Part shown: positions 1-4,735 of the stretch, piece by piece
Layout of the letters: every line of letters begins with the position of its first letter
How positions within the stretch are numbered: the first letter of the stretch is position 1
Origin: Halomonas sp.
GTDB lineage: Bacteria; Pseudomonadota; Gammaproteobacteria; Pseudomonadales; Oleiphilaceae
DNA length: 8,553 nt
NCBI GenBank assembly: GCA_007135745.1
Contig: SLIH01000169.1
Coordinates: 1-8,553 of the forward strand
Direction of reading: 5' to 3'
Position numbers and translations under genes: made by a program
Notes under the pieces: generated by a model
Seen by the model: only the letters and a program-made list of their open reading frames with translations
What the model was told of the DNA's origin: nothing
Database searches by the model: none

Positions 1-267
1 AACGATTGCGTGACCGATGTTTCTATTCCGTACTGCAATTTCGACCCGGTAGGCGTGAATTTTGATGGGGTGGCACAATCTGTCGACTTTGGAGGCACTA
101 TCAATCGGGTGGGCTACGATGCCATAACGCTCGGAACTGATAGGCCTGGCGAATCTACCCCGGTTGACCCTACCCCCGTGCCCGCGCCAGCTACTCTGGC
201 TCTTTTCCTTGTGGGGATGGGTGGATTGGCGCTCAGGGGTGTTCGCTCGCGCATTCGTAAGTCGTAA
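1..267 (+). CDS. PEP-CTERM sorting domain-containing exported protein, 3' part only
   Basis: The frame is open from base 1, so the start lies outside the window and only the last 88 residues are visible. The C-terminus has the three parts of a PEP-CTERM sorting signal: a short VPAPATLAL motif, a hydrophobic helix (LFLVGMGGLAL) and a basic tail (RGVRSRIRKS). In this family the tail directs an exported protein to exosortase, which cleaves near the motif and releases or anchors the protein at the cell surface, often together with exopolysaccharide. The motif here is P-A-P rather than P-E-P, a variant I associate with gammaproteobacteria. The preceding stretch has two cysteines, is rich in Gly, Asp and Val, and ends in a DAITLG-like segment and a Thr/Pro linker. 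This fits a small extracellular beta domain of unknown function. No exosortase gene is in the window. The family call is firm; the specific role is unknown. Confidence 0.85.
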   Translation, partial: NDCVTDVSIPYCNFDPVGVNFDGVAQSVDFGGTINRVGYDAITLGTDRPGESTPVDPTPVPAPATLALFLVGMGGLALRGVRSRIRKS

Positions 268-273
268 GTAAGG

Positions 274-312
274 GCGCGGCGGGCAAGGTGCAGCATCTGC
301 ACTCCGCCGCGC
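274..312. terminator. GC-rich two-part hairpin, likely terminator between convergent genes
   Basis: Seven bases after the PEP-CTERM stop, GCGCGGCGG (274-282) pairs perfectly with CCGCCGCGC (304-312). Inside it, GTGCAG (288-293) pairs with CTGCAC (297-302) around a CAT loop. The result is a 15-bp stem interrupted by a small asymmetric bulge. It lies between a plus-strand gene and a minus-strand gene that face each other, where a bidirectional terminator is expected. There is no run of T on either side, so it is not a textbook intrinsic terminator. It could instead act as a 3'-end stabiliser with Rho-dependent termination. Confidence 0.55.
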
Positions 313-331
313 GCCGTCACTGGCGAGTCAG

Positions 332-351
332 CAACCTCTCGCGAAAGGTTG
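332..351 (-). terminator. Weak hairpin downstream of the GFA-family gene
   Basis: CAACCT (332-337) pairs with AGGTTG (346-351) across an 8-base loop, 17 bases beyond the stop of the minus-strand GFA gene. An outer GGCG/CGCC pairing can extend it with bulges. It lacks a T tract, so its role in ending the minus-strand transcript is only a possibility. Confidence 0.3.
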
Positions 352-368
352 ACGCCTTTCAGCTCTCT

Positions 369-884
369 TCAGCGTTTGCCTCGTCGTGAGCGCGCGTGCG
401 CCACAGGCTCCGGCCGACGCTGTAGCAGCGCCTTGGTCACAGCCACCAGCACACTGGTCTCGCTCGGGAAATAACCGTCGACCTTGGGTACGGCATCGTC
501 CATATCCGCCACGCGGCGGTGGTAGAAAATGTGCATTGCCGGGCCAGGCAGCATGGTCTCGGGTCGGAAATTGGCCCGGGGGACAAAGGCCAGTTGATGG
601 AACGGGGAAGTCCGCATAAACGCCACCACGGGCATTCTGCATTGCGGACAGGCCCCCCGAGTTAACGCTGGGGGCAGGCGATGACGCCGGAACTCGATGG
701 CATGATCGTCTGGCAGGCTGACATCCCTGCCACTGAAGATCAGCACATCCGCATAGGCCTGTTGATAGACCGACTGGCAGATCTCACAGTGACACAGAAG
801 CCGGGTTAACGGCTCCCCGCAAACGTCAGCGAGGCTGCTGCCGCATTGGCAGGAGGTGGTTTGGTTCACCCATAAAGTAATCAT
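369..884 (-). CDS. GFA/CENP-V-family zinc-binding protein
   Basis: A 171-residue protein of the GFA family (named for glutathione-dependent formaldehyde-activating enzyme; formerly DUF636). The zinc ligands are in the expected order: C12-x-C14 opening the fold, C31-H-C33-x2-C36, and C79-x2-C82. In this family some cysteines bind a structural zinc and others a second, possibly catalytic zinc. A few members speed S-hydroxymethylglutathione formation, but most are uncharacterised, so no substrate is assigned. There is no signal peptide, so it should be cytosolic. The length is slightly above the usual 120-160 because of a basic tail (HARSRRGKR) after residue 160. The ATG at 884 has no visible Shine-Dalgarno sequence, and the best promoter-like sequence sits so close that the mRNA may be leaderless. 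GTG at residue 6 is an alternative start. The gene stands alone, convergent with the PEP-CTERM gene. Confidence 0.85.
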   Translation of the reverse strand: MITLWVNQTTSCQCGSSLADVCGEPLTRLLCHCEICQSVYQQAYADVLIFSGRDVSLPDDHAIEFRRHRLPPALTRGACPQCRMPVVAFMRTSPFHQLAFVPRANFRPETMLPGPAMHIFYHRRVADMDDAVPKVDGYFPSETSVLVAVTKALLQRRPEPVAHARSRRGKR

Positions 885-891
885 GGTACTA

Positions 892-921
892 ATTAACAGC
901 AGTTGCGGCCGATTGGTGCAA
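892..921 (-). promoter_or_regulatory. Candidate sigma-70 promoter for the GFA-family gene
   Basis: On the minus strand TTGCAC (921-916) and GTTAAT (897-892) are separated by 18 bases, matching the -35 and -10 consensus at four or more positions each. The predicted transcription start falls within a base or two of the ATG at 884, which implies a leaderless transcript. This agrees with the missing ribosome-binding site. It is a consensus match only. Confidence 0.3.
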
Positions 922-927
922 GTTTTG

Positions 928-968
928 GCGCCTGAAAGTGTGATGAGTGCACTTGTCTCCTCAGGCGC
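928..968. repeat. Inverted repeat (bulged 13-bp stem) in a divergent intergenic region
   Basis: GCGCCTGA (928-935) matches the reverse complement TCAGGCGC (961-968). Directly inside, AAGTG (936-940) pairs with CACTT (950-954). This leaves a 9-base loop and one 6-base bulge (955-960). It lies between the divergent GFA gene and the small membrane-protein gene, behind the -35 region of the former and over the presumed -35 region of the latter. It could be an operator or a folded RNA element. No T tract follows, so a terminator is unlikely. Confidence 0.45.
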
Positions 969-980
969 TCTATCCCTGTC

Positions 981-1041
981 TATACTCAGAAGTGTTCCAG
1001 CCGGCGAGAGCCCCTTGACTGGCTGAGCGCACTCCTGGAAC
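981..1041 (+). promoter_or_regulatory. Possible -10 box and leader hairpin of the small membrane-protein gene
   Basis: TATACT at 981-986 resembles a -10 box, although no good -35 hexamer lies 16-18 bases upstream. If it is used, transcription starts near 993, and the leader begins with GTTCCAG (994-1000), which is exactly complementary to CTGGAAC (1035-1041). The leader would then be about 72 bases with a 7-bp stem closing most of it, ending 23 bases before the ATG. Both elements are modest. Confidence 0.3.
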
Positions 1042-1064
1042 GCTTCACATCAGCGGAAAACGCC

Positions 1065-1331
1065 ATGCTGCAATTAATTGGAACATTCGTTCCGGTGCTG
1101 GGGGTTATCCTTTCATTCTTATTGGCTTATGTCCTGGGCCCGGGAGTTCAGCGCAACGCAGTTCTGGTTCTTGGTCCAGCGTTGACTCTGGTGGTGTGCC
1201 TGCTCATAGGTGAAACGGTAGCCCGGAACGCGAATCTGTTGTTTGCTGTTCTGCTGATGGGCCTGGTCACCTTTCTCTTCATTTACTACCCGGTACTGTT
1301 TGGGGTTTGGCTGGGGAAGAGGCTCAAGTAA
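1065..1331 (+). CDS. Small three-helix inner-membrane protein, unknown function
   Basis: An 88-residue, very hydrophobic protein that I do not recognise. Three likely membrane helices lie at about residues 3-24, 32-50 and 57-84. They are joined by short polar links (GVQRNA and ETVARNAN), and the protein ends in the basic GKRLK. The positive residues at the first link and the tail, with little charge at the N-terminus, make topology hard to call. The ATG at 1065 has a weak purine stretch (GCGGAAAA) about 5-10 bases upstream. It stands alone and ends 22 bp before the convergent DUF4426-like gene. The amino-acid pattern is that of a real membrane protein, not an antisense artefact, which supports the call despite the missing family. 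Confidence 0.6.
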   Translation: MLQLIGTFVPVLGVILSFLLAYVLGPGVQRNAVLVLGPALTLVVCLLIGETVARNANLLFAVLLMGLVTFLFIYYPVLFGVWLGKRLK

Positions 1332-1353
1332 GTATTGCCTGTCCTTGTACCGG

Positions 1354-2019
1354 CTATTCGATGTCACCGATTTTGAATGTTTCGAGCTGCACTTCGAAGT
1401 CCATGTGAAGGGGCCGGTCTGTGCCTGCGGGCTGTGCCTGAATGATGAACTGAAAAACACGCTGGAAGCTGGCGTCCAGGGTGCCGATGTAAGATACATA
1501 GCCATTCGCTTCCACGGGGTGCATGTCAATGGCTTCTACGCGCCCCGTCAGGCTTTCTTGCTGCGCACTCACTTCAGCCGGAACGGCGGCAGGCTGACGA
1601 CCCGATTGATGTTCCAGAATAACCAGGCTGAGAAGGGCAAGGTTCGGGTCGGGATTGATACCGTATTGTTGTGTCATGGAGTCGGGCAGAGCGTCGGTAC
1701 GGCTCACATTGGCCTGGAGCGTAAAATCCTCAAATTCCATGACATGTCCCATGGGCTGTTGGTCCTCTGCAGCCAGATCGACAGGTACTTTTTCCACGGC
1801 CAGGTCGATAGGCTGCTCAGTTTGGTCGCAGCCTGCCAGCACGGCAAACGCGGTGAACATGACGATAGACAATGTGATCGGCAGCGCGCTGCTCTTGATC
1901 TGTACCCATCCATGGTGTTTATGGCGCGTTTTACTCGACGGGAATGTAGCCACGCCCCTTTCGGTCAGGAAATCCTTCCGGGGGTCCGCGACCACTGATG
2001 CGGCGGTGTCGATGTCCAT
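1354..2019 (-). CDS. DUF4426-like membrane-anchored periplasmic protein
   Basis: A 221-residue protein. Residues 1-42 are polar with several basic residues, 43-63 form a hydrophobic segment, and LAGC (61-64) reads as a lipobox. The rest (about 90-221) resembles DUF4426, a beta-rich periplasmic domain of gammaproteobacteria. Features supporting this are the opening MEFEDFTLQANV, the central QQYGINPDPNLALLSLVILE, a conserved-looking VSYIGTLDASF segment and the closing HMDFEVQLETF. No biochemical role is known to me. The start is unusually well supported: GGAGGA lies 7 bases before the ATG at 2019. The protein therefore appears to carry about 40 residues before the signal helix, long for a lipoprotein. 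It may be a lipoprotein with an extended n-region or a type II single-pass protein whose cysteine is incidental. A later start would need GTG at codon 23, whose spacing to AAAGGGG is too short. Confidence 0.7.
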   Translation of the reverse strand: MDIDTAASVVADPRKDFLTERGVATFPSSKTRHKHHGWVQIKSSALPITLSIVMFTAFAVLAGCDQTEQPIDLAVEKVPVDLAAEDQQPMGHVMEFEDFTLQANVSRTDALPDSMTQQYGINPDPNLALLSLVILEHQSGRQPAAVPAEVSAQQESLTGRVEAIDMHPVEANGYVSYIGTLDASFQRVFQFIIQAQPAGTDRPLHMDFEVQLETFKIGDIE

Positions 2020-2026
2020 CGTCAGA

Positions 2027-2032
2027 TCCTCC
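2027..2032 (-). promoter_or_regulatory. Strong Shine-Dalgarno fixing the start of the DUF4426-like gene
   Basis: GGAGGA on the minus strand, 7 bases upstream of the ATG at 2019, is near-ideal. It argues that the long N-terminal extension before the signal helix is really translated. Confidence 0.7.
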
Positions 2033-2186
2033 GGGGCAAGGGAACGGAACTCCGTACACCACAGTAGAGCGATGCCCGCGGCGCCGTCAGTGCGGTATCG
2101 AACTTAACGAGATCCTGCCGGAGCGCCTCAGGTTGGCCCCTCCACCCTTCCTTGCTCAAGCTACCCAAAGGGCATAGGGTAAAAGG

Positions 2187-2244
2187 GCGCTAAGGAATTC
2201 AGCGCTGATTGGGTGCCACTGAGCGAAGGGTCGATCACCGACCC
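2187..2244. repeat. Two short inverted repeats upstream of the PLDc_N-like gene
   Basis: The 263-bp divergent spacer (2020-2282) contains no convincing gene. It holds GCGCT (2187-2191) facing AGCGC (2201-2205) around an EcoRI-like GAATTC core. It also holds a perfect 6-bp hairpin, GGGTCG (2228-2233) with CGACCC (2239-2244) and a 5-base loop. The second lies 38 bases before the ATG at 2283 and would be in the mRNA leader if transcription starts upstream. Their function is unknown and short repeats of this size can occur by chance. Confidence 0.3.
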
Positions 2245-2282
2245 GCCCATTGGTGTCAGGGGCCAAAGCAGGGAGCTTGAAC

Positions 2283-2462
2283 ATGGGCATTGAATTAACA
2301 GGCATTTTTGGGCTAATCCTACTGATTCTCGTGATCTATGCCGTTATCCAGACGGTTCAAAGCTCTGCCGACACCGGCGTCAAGGTGCTGTGGGTGGTGG
2401 TTCTGGTGCTCTTACCATTGGTAGGGTTTATTTTCTGGTTATTGCTGGGCCCCAAGGGATAG
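2283..2462 (+). CDS. Small PLDc_N-domain-like membrane protein
   Basis: A 59-residue protein with two membrane helices (about 5-24 and 33-56). The second part, KVLWVVVLVLLPLVGFIFW followed by LLLGPKG, matches the membrane N-terminal domain of phospholipase D/cardiolipin synthase-type enzymes (PLDc_N): a Trp-led helix with a central LLPLVG and an ending LLLG-P-K. No catalytic HxK motif follows, since the ORF stops directly after the helix. Free-standing PLDc_N-like mini-proteins are common in bacteria and are mostly unstudied. The start is set by GGGAG 7 bases before the ATG at 2283. An in-frame GTG at 2250 would add 11 residues but lacks such a site. The gene is divergent from the DUF4426-like gene and 47 bp from the 3' end of the minus-strand orphan sensor fragment. 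Confidence 0.8.
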   Translation: MGIELTGIFGLILLILVIYAVIQTVQSSADTGVKVLWVVVLVLLPLVGFIFWLLLGPKG

Positions 2463-2509
2463 CAGCGCTTTGCCTCGGAGATGGGCGGTAAAGGCTCTGG
2501 GAGGCTGGA

Positions 2510-2842
2510 TCACTCCATTCGCCGCATTAACTGACCATACCACCGATGGCCAGCCCAGGCGGCTGCATTGATGGTAAAGCCGCTGACCTGCCGGTCGCTG
2601 CCATGTAATTCGGCCGGAGACTTCTCTTCAGTCTGCGAGGCCCGTGCTTTCGATTTGGCAAGCTGCTCTGAGGTACTCTGTGGGGCGTCCATATCCTCGG
2701 CAATGGCCAGAAGCATCGCTTTGGCATGATCGCGCAGGCCTGCCTTGCTCATACTCTGCCCTGGACTAAGGGTTTGGGCAAAGCTGTCCCATTCCACAAG
2801 GATGGGCTCAATACAGGCACGGATAAAGTCAGCTAATCGCAT
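2510..2842 (-). pseudogene. Orphan RsbRD_N-like sensor domain, probably a truncated signalling gene
   Basis: 110 residues starting MRLADFIRACIEPILVEW. Residues 1-90 resemble the N-terminal RsbRD_N-type domain that precedes PAS or histidine-kinase modules in many proteobacterial sensors. The supporting pattern is RLADFI..n.e.Il.eWe.FA.tL at the start, then LRDHA..ML.aIA.DM..PQ (36-55), the EQ.AKSK.R stretch (59-67), and HG..R..SGFTIN (80-92). In full-length relatives this continues into a YRALRASVL-type helix and then catalytic domains. Here the similarity ends after SGFTIN and is replaced by AAAWAGHRWYGQLMRRME and a stop. No continuation is visible in the other frames. I infer a 3' truncation by deletion; a short functional stand-alone protein is the alternative. 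The Shine-Dalgarno sequence is weak. It lies 53 bp after the YqjD/E-like operon on the same strand and could be read with it. Confidence 0.6.
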
Positions 2843-2895
2843 GTTGCACCAGTCTTTTCTTCCTGGGATGGACGGCCCATGTATTGCTGGGGGCA

Positions 2896-3177
2896 CTAGT
2901 CCGGTGCCACAGAGGTGCTCGAGGTCGCCGTTACCAGAAGCAGGAGTCCGGCATTCGCTGTCTGTAGAATCTCCAGCAGTTGCGAGCCATTCAGTTGCTG
3001 GCTTTGGTGCACGGCCACGCCAAAGAAGCCGGCAACGATAAGCGCAGCCGGGGAGTTCATCTGGCTCCGGAGTCTGCAGGCAATGCTGTCCTGACGCTGT
3101 TGAATCCTGTGATTGAGGGCTCGGATATTTGCCTTCAATGCGGCAGGCCGGGTTGCGGAGTGGTTGTGAACAGTCAT
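2896..3177 (-). CDS. Small membrane protein in the YqjK position
   Basis: A 93-residue protein, third in a three-gene operon. Its ATG overlaps the stop of the preceding YqjE-like gene (ATGA), and GAGG sits 6 bases upstream inside that gene, so the two are probably translationally coupled. Residues 10-40 are polar and helical with many Arg and Gln (ALNHRIQQRQDSIACRLRSQ). A short hydrophobic segment (44-57) follows, then a second one near 76-83. This architecture, with a basic helix then one membrane segment, resembles E. coli YqjK, and the gene order is the same as yqjD-yqjE-yqjK. Direct sequence similarity is too weak for me to assert homology. An upstream in-frame start at 3249 would run deep into the YqjE-like gene and is unlikely. 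Confidence 0.6.
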   Translation of the reverse strand: MTVHNHSATRPAALKANIRALNHRIQQRQDSIACRLRSQMNSPAALIVAGFFGVAVHQSQQLNGSQLLEILQTANAGLLLLVTATSSTSVAPD

Positions 3178-3605
3178 TCGGCACCTCGCTTTTCTTCGGT
3201 AGTAGGGGGTGATCTGATCGCGCGCTGGGTGGCCGGAAAGCCAAACCAATGACGCATGTGCCTTATTCGCAACCAGCCCATGAGCGCGAGCAGGAAGTTG
3301 ATCACGGCAAGTAACAGCATCGCGGCGACAGGTGGCAGCCCGATACCAATGAGCCCGACGGCTGCCGAGCCAATCAGGGCCAACCAGGCACTGGCGAGCA
3401 AAAGGGCCGAGACCATGGAAATGATTGCCATCCGGAGTAGGGCGCTTATGGAGAGCTGTACTTCCAGCGTGGCCAACTCAAGGTGGTCGTGGGCCAGTTC
3501 ACGGAACTCGTGCGCCAGCCGCGCCATGTTGTCATCCGGCGGTTCGGGTGAAGGGGGAGCGGTGTCGCTCGCCTTCACTCCTGGAGGTTCGTCCTTGAGG
3601 CTCAT
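3174..3605 (-). CDS. YqjE-like phage-holin-superfamily membrane protein
   Basis: A 143-residue protein. The N-terminus is a Pro-rich polar tail (to about 26), followed by an amphipathic acidic helix (MARLAHEFRELAHDHLELATLEVQ, about 27-50). Two long membrane segments lie at about 56-83 and 88-113, and a charged C-terminus follows. This is the layout of the YqjE/DUF1469 proteins grouped in the holin superfamily III. These are chromosomal inner-membrane proteins, not proven holins, and usually sit next to DUF883 proteins as here. The ATG at 3605 begins 17 bp after the YqjD-like stop. A TTG at 3620 is an alternative start almost abutting that stop. Neither has a strong Shine-Dalgarno sequence, consistent with coupling to the upstream gene. 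Confidence 0.75.
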   Translation of the reverse strand: MSLKDEPPGVKASDTAPPSPEPPDDNMARLAHEFRELAHDHLELATLEVQLSISALLRMAIISMVSALLLASAWLALIGSAAVGLIGIGLPPVAAMLLLAVINFLLALMGWLRIRHMRHWFGFPATQRAIRSPPTTEEKRGAE

Positions 3606-3622
3606 GGTTTCGAACAGCAATG

Positions 3623-3967
3623 CTAGCGAGAGGCCAGCGCGCGGCTCAGCATGTAACCCGCTGTTGCTGCAAGTCCCAGTGCGATGAGCGGATGTTCACG
3701 CATGTAGCTGGTGCCGGTGGCAATCAGCTCTTCACCCTTGGCACTGGCCTTGTCAAACGCCTCGGAGGCATCTTTTGCCATTTCGTCGGCGCTATCCACA
3801 GCTTTGTGGGCACCAGCGGTTGCACGGTCGAGCGTCGAATGAGCGGCTTTGGACGGGACGTTAATTCCGTCCTGCGTGCTCTTGTTCATGCGACCCAGGG
3901 GCTGATCGCTGGCGCCATTGGGATTCGGGCTGGTGTTGCCTGTATGGGTTCCTGTGTCTTCAGTCAT
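3623..3967 (-). CDS. DUF883 family (YqjD/ElaB/YgaM-like) membrane-anchored protein
   Basis: A 114-residue protein with a low-complexity polar N-terminus (Thr, Asn, Gly, Pro; 1-40). A long Ala/Lys/Asp/Glu-rich helix follows (about 42-87; AHKAVDSADEMAKDASEAFDKASAKGEEL). The C-terminal anchor runs from YMREHPLIALGLAATAGYML to the end, SRALASR. The closing pattern, Tyr-x-Arg-Glu-x-Pro before a Gly/Ala-rich helix and a basic end, is the DUF883 signature. In E. coli the relatives YqjD, ElaB and YgaM are tail-anchored inner-membrane proteins that bind ribosomes in stationary phase and are under RpoS control. That role here is by analogy. The ATG at 3967 has GGGG 8 bases upstream. It is the first gene of the operon, followed by the YqjE-like and YqjK-position genes. 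Confidence 0.8.
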   Translation of the reverse strand: MTEDTGTHTGNTSPNPNGASDQPLGRMNKSTQDGINVPSKAAHSTLDRATAGAHKAVDSADEMAKDASEAFDKASAKGEELIATGTSYMREHPLIALGLAATAGYMLSRALASR

Positions 3968-4001
3968 GGTATTGGCCCCGGCTGATCTTCAGCCTCTGAA
4001 T

Positions 4002-4077
4002 TGATGTCAGGCTCCGTGACGGAATTTCCAACATCAGGCCATCAGCGGAATGAGCCCCCATAATGGAAGTATTCCGC
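4002..4077. repeat. Nested inverted repeats upstream of the YqjD-like operon
   Basis: TGATGT (4002-4007) faces ACATCA (4031-4036) and encloses a near-perfect 11-bp palindrome, TCCGT-G-ACGGA (4013-4023). Immediately beyond, GCGGAAT (4045-4051) is the exact reverse complement of ATTCCGC (4071-4077). All lie within 110 bp of the operon's first ATG, where operator or promoter elements are expected. I could not place a convincing -35/-10 pair on the minus strand here. They may be binding sites or leader structure; chance is not excluded. Confidence 0.35.
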
Positions 4078-4176
4078 CAGTTGGTCGGTACGTTTCACCG
4101 CATAGGCGGAAAAAAGGGGGTAGGCCAGCTGCCCGAAATCACCCCGGCAGTCGGTAGCTAACCCGTGTTCAAACAA
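4042..4176 (-). CDS. Possible 44-residue ORF after the thioesterase gene
   Basis: In a different frame from the thioesterase, and overlapping its last codons, a frame from TTG at 4176 runs to TGA at 4042 and encodes 44 residues. The composition is protein-like (LAYPLFSAYAVKRTDQLAEY, then FHYGGSFR) with aromatic residues and a plausible helix. I recognise no family. There is no good ribosome-binding site and the start is TTG, so it would depend on re-initiation after the thioesterase stop. It could also be the decayed 3' end of a lost gene, or chance. It fills most of the otherwise empty 201-bp gap at 3968-4168. Confidence 0.2.
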   Translation of the reverse strand: MFEHGLATDCRGDFGQLAYPLFSAYAVKRTDQLAEYFHYGGSFR

Positions 4177-4636
4177 TCAACGAGCGCCAGGACAAAGAGT
4201 GCACTGGTGCATCAGGGTGCGGGCGGAGGTCACTGGCTATGATCCTGAATGCTGCAATCGCTCTTGCCACGCGTATTGATCCCACGTGGAAATAGCAGTT
4301 GGCAAACGCCATGGCTCGCCCGACTTTCTGAACATCGGTATGAACCTCAATCCAATCACTCTTTTCAGCGTTACCCACATAATCAATCGTCTGGCTTGCA
4401 GTAACGATCAGTGTTGGCGGTTGGGTTGAAAACGCTGTGCTGTAGCCCATTGCAATATCAGCCAGTGTTCCCAGCACACCGCAGTGCACTGTACCTCGTG
4501 CATTGCAGTGCTTTTCCTCTGCCTTCAGCGCAATGATGAGACCGGAAGCATCCTGCTTCTGGTAAATGGGGCCCAGTAAATCCGTGAAAGGGCTGGCATA
4601 GGGTAAGGGTTCAAATCCTTCTGGTATGGTACTCAT
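4169..4636 (-). CDS. PaaI-like hotdog-fold acyl-CoA thioesterase
   Basis: A 155-residue single hotdog domain of the PaaI/4HBT group, which hydrolyse acyl- or aryl-CoA thioesters in the cytosol. The diagnostic core is H43-C-N-A-R-G-T-V-H51-C-G-V-L-G-T-L-A-D60-I-A-M-G. It contains the loop before the central helix, the Asn and the helix-end Asp that position the catalytic water and CoA in family members. The later strands (LIVTASQTIDYVGNAEKSDW, then IEVHTDVQKVGRAMAFANCY) fit the beta sheet, and the domain closes at VARAIAAFRII. The usual HGG of the family is HCG here. The substrate cannot be read from sequence. The ATG at 4636 is chosen over the upstream in-frame start at 4696 because GAGGGAG lies 5 bases before it. 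The gene follows the AI-2E-family permease on the same strand with a 99-bp gap, so it may share its transcript or have its own promoter. Confidence 0.85.
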   Translation of the reverse strand: MSTIPEGFEPLPYASPFTDLLGPIYQKQDASGLIIALKAEEKHCNARGTVHCGVLGTLADIAMGYSTAFSTQPPTLIVTASQTIDYVGNAEKSDWIEVHTDVQKVGRAMAFANCYFHVGSIRVARAIAAFRIIASDLRPHPDAPVHSLSWRSLIV

Positions 4637-4655
4637 GATTGCTCCCTCAATGTCT

Positions 4656-4667
4656 GATGAAATCATC
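4656..4667. promoter_or_regulatory. 12-bp palindrome upstream of the thioesterase gene
   Basis: GATGA-AA-TCATC is a perfect 5-bp dyad with a 2-bp centre, located 8 bases upstream of the thioesterase Shine-Dalgarno. Its size and position suit a repressor half-site pair, but it is short enough to be chance. Confidence 0.25.
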
Positions 4668-4735
4668 CCTGTGGCTAACGGGCCTGGTGTCTCCAAACCC
4701 CTCAGGGTGGGATTCCGGCGGTGACTAGATCCATG

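Noticed and set aside
1300..1998. A 232-residue plus-strand open frame opposite the DUF4426-like gene
   Set aside because: It overlaps the end of the 88-residue gene and lacks a start signal, while the minus-strand frame has a near-ideal ribosome-binding site, signal helix and family pattern.
2468..2493. Imperfect hairpin (CTTTGCC with GGTAAAG) after the PLDc_N-like gene as a terminator
   Set aside because: It includes a G-T pair, has a 12-base loop and no T tract, so support is too thin to annotate.
2843..3244. N-terminal extension of the RsbRD_N-like frame up to 3244
   Set aside because: Upstream of 2842 the frame only reads through the YqjK-position gene and becomes Pro/Ser/Cys-rich. The domain begins exactly at the Met encoded at 2842.
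3174..3605. Prophage lysis cassette, suggested by the holin-superfamily match
   Set aside because: No endolysin, spanin or phage structural gene is present. The DUF883 neighbour points to the chromosomal YqjD/YqjE module instead.
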